Shown here piece by piece: positions 24,260-25,445 of a DNA stretch of 25,445 bases (its first letter is position 1; each line of letters starts with the position of its first letter). Made by a program: the position numbers and the translations under genes. Below the pieces are notes generated by a model. It was given only the letters and a program-made list of their open reading frames with translations, did not search any database and was not told the origin of the DNA. Origin of the DNA: JBEBSD01 sp040394475 (GTDB taxonomy: Bacteria; Bacteroidota; Bacteroidia; Cytophagales; Spirosomataceae); NCBI GenBank assembly GCA_040394475.1, contig JBEBSD010000085.1, forward strand, positions 1 to 25,445, in the 5' to 3' direction.

Positions 24260-25234
24260 CTATTTAAGGTGAGCAAGCGTAGCGCCATACCCGAATTTTT
24301 CTTTTTGTGCATCTTTGTAAAAAGCAATATTGGGGTGCCGGCTCAATCGCTGATGAATTTCCTGTCGTAGTTTCCCCTGTCCTACGCCGTGTACAAATGT
24401 AATTTCATCCATGCCGCCCGCAATGGCATGCTCCAGATACCGTTCAAACGTATGGAGTTGCAGTTCCAGTATTTGAGCGCTGGATAATTGCTGAAAATCT
24501 CCTTGTAATTTTTCGATATGAAGGTCTATAACCGACGGGGTTTTCCCGGCCGGCAATGCAGGAGACACGGGTACAGGGCTTAACATTCCTTCCCGGAGCG
24601 CTTCCGGGGTAATCTTCAGCGGCGCTTCGCCTGCAGTTCCGGTAGTGTCGAGTTGATAGACATGCCCGCTCTGGTTGACAACGGGTGTGGTCTGCTGTTG
24701 TTTGTAAAAGGATTGAATCCTGCAGCGGAGCTGATGGCGGAAAACAGGTTCCCGGGGAATCCGATGTTCGGAAAAATAGAGAACTGCGGTTTCAAATACC
24801 GGCCATTGTTCGAAGTCTTTGAGGAACAGTGATGTAATGCGTTGCGATTTCCGTGCGTCAAGCACACCGGAAGCGAGGCTTTTTACCAGCCCTTCCCGGC
24901 TTCCGTGCATCGTGAAAAGGATGCGCCAATCGGTATTATTGATGAAATAGAGATGAAACTCCCGGTCGTTTTGCGGAATGAAGGCGAGGAACAGCCCGTT
25001 CTCGGCAAACGCGGAAGGAGGCCGTGTCGGGGTATTGATTGCGTCAGGGTTTTCCGGAGCGGGTCTTCGCATGCGCTCCGCCTCTACGGGTGAAATAAGA
25101 ACGACCTCTCTGGCAAGTACCGGAATACTGAATCCGTCGCCGATATCGATTTCCAAGTAATTTCCCGATCTGAGCTTGGTGATGACTCCCTCCTCCGTTC
25201 CGTGAATAAGCCGGACCCTGTCTCCTATATTCAT
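24260..25234 (-). CDS. DUF2027-Smr domain protein
   Basis: This 324-residue protein has an N-terminal barrel-like DUF2027 region (GDRVRLIHGTEEGVITKL...LEIDIGDGFSIPV, about residues 1-55), a middle domain (about 75-190), and a C-terminal Smr domain (about 238-324) with IDLHIEKL and FVHGVGQGKLRQEI. Smr domains are nucleases or nucleic-acid-binding modules related to the end of MutS2. This architecture is typical of Bacteroidota, where it is often labelled Smr/MutS family; its substrate is unknown. The ATG at 25234 gives a full N-terminal motif. It precedes the DUF4403 gene by 31 bp. Confidence 0.9.
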   Translation of the reverse strand: MNIGDRVRLIHGTEEGVITKLRSGNYLEIDIGDGFSIPVLAREVVLISPVEAERMRRPAPENPDAINTPTRPPSAFAENGLFLAFIPQNDREFHLYFINNTDWRILFTMHGSREGLVKSLASGVLDARKSQRITSLFLKDFEQWPVFETAVLYFSEHRIPREPVFRHQLRCRIQSFYKQQQTTPVVNQSGHVYQLDTTGTAGEAPLKITPEALREGMLSPVPVSPALPAGKTPSVIDLHIEKLQGDFQQLSSAQILELQLHTFERYLEHAIAGGMDEITFVHGVGQGKLRQEIHQRLSRHPNIAFYKDAQKEKFGYGATLAHLK

Positions 25235-25340
25235 AATTAATTGATTAACCGTCGTTTCCTGATTGCTGTTCCACTACAGATTTCGCAGATTTACACAGAT
25301 GATTCGTTGATGGGTATGGAATTCAACCAAACGTGTCCTC

Positions 25341-25445
25341 AGCTATCAGCTATCAGCTATCAGCTATCGGACGTCGGCTATCGGACGTCGGCTATCAGCT
25401 ATCGGACGTCGGCTATCAGCTATCGGACGTCAGCTATCAGCTATC
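25341..25445. repeat. Heptanucleotide tandem array (15 units), right end
   Basis: Fifteen perfect 7-bp units run without interruption to the last base of the window: AGCTATC eight times, GGCTATC three times and GGACGTC four times, arranged in a mixed order. The array continues beyond the window. The same unit types occur at 127-166, 296-320 and 451-480. It lies about 100 bp upstream of the DUF2027-Smr gene, which is on the minus strand, so it could sit in or near that promoter. The intervening 25235-25340 has no other visible feature. Confidence 0.95.

Noticed and set aside
25341..25445. CRISPR array
   Set aside because: The units are 7 bp in direct contact, with no spacers and no cas genes nearby.

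Overview
The window is ordinary Bacteroidota chromosome, most likely from the Chitinophagia/Sphingobacteriia side and of roughly even GC. The evidence is a T9SS type A sorting tail, OmpA with TSP3-like repeats, the families DUF4230, DUF4403, DUF1684 and DUF2027-Smr, few obvious Shine-Dalgarno sequences, and -7 boxes of the TAnnTTTG type. I did not identify the genus. There are 19 protein genes with supportable calls, an RNase P RNA gene, one tRNA-shaped RNA that I cannot assign to a family, and several families of dispersed intergenic repeats.

Layout. 1-542 is gene-free and holds two copies of a ~126-bp palindromic element embedded in heptanucleotide repeats. 543-1064 is a YfcE-type phosphodiesterase (+). 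1274-3589 is a Tat-exported sugar-hydrolase-like protein (-). 3590-4353 is a long AT-rich gene-free stretch before a secreted T9SS adhesin-like protein (4354-6771, +). 6836-7756 is a DUF2218-methyltransferase fusion (-), divergent from isopentenyl-diphosphate isomerase (7916-8437, +). 8438-8996 has no protein gene but contains a complete-looking minus-strand RNA unit: a TATATTTG box, a 165-nt tRNA-like fold and an intrinsic terminator.

A tight plus-strand operon follows (8997-11870): Lrp/AsnC regulator, PnuC nicotinamide riboside transporter, GntR regulator with a sugar-binding-like domain, and a DUF4230 membrane protein. It meets a convergent minus-strand operon (14574 down to 11867) of single-domain receiver, PhnP-like metallo-hydrolase and RqcH/NFACT ribosome-quality-control protein. 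Plus-strand genes then run DUF1684, Sua5/YciO, WbqC and ClpC. A perfect 27-bp bidirectional terminator separates ClpC from a minus-strand run of a Lys/Ala-rich basic protein, SpoU RNA methyltransferase, OmpA-family porin-like protein, rnpB, DUF4403 protein and DUF2027-Smr protein. The window ends inside a 15-unit heptanucleotide array related to the repeats at its start.

RqcH with ClpC, and RNase P with the SpoU methyltransferase and Sua5, make this region rich in translation and proteostasis functions, but only the overlapping or closely spaced genes can be argued to be co-transcribed. The feature I consider most worth following is the tRNA-like RNA at 8656-8820. It keeps a 7-bp acceptor stem, D arm, anticodon-like arm and TTCGAAT T arm, but carries a structured insertion of about 96 nt where a normal variable loop would be.
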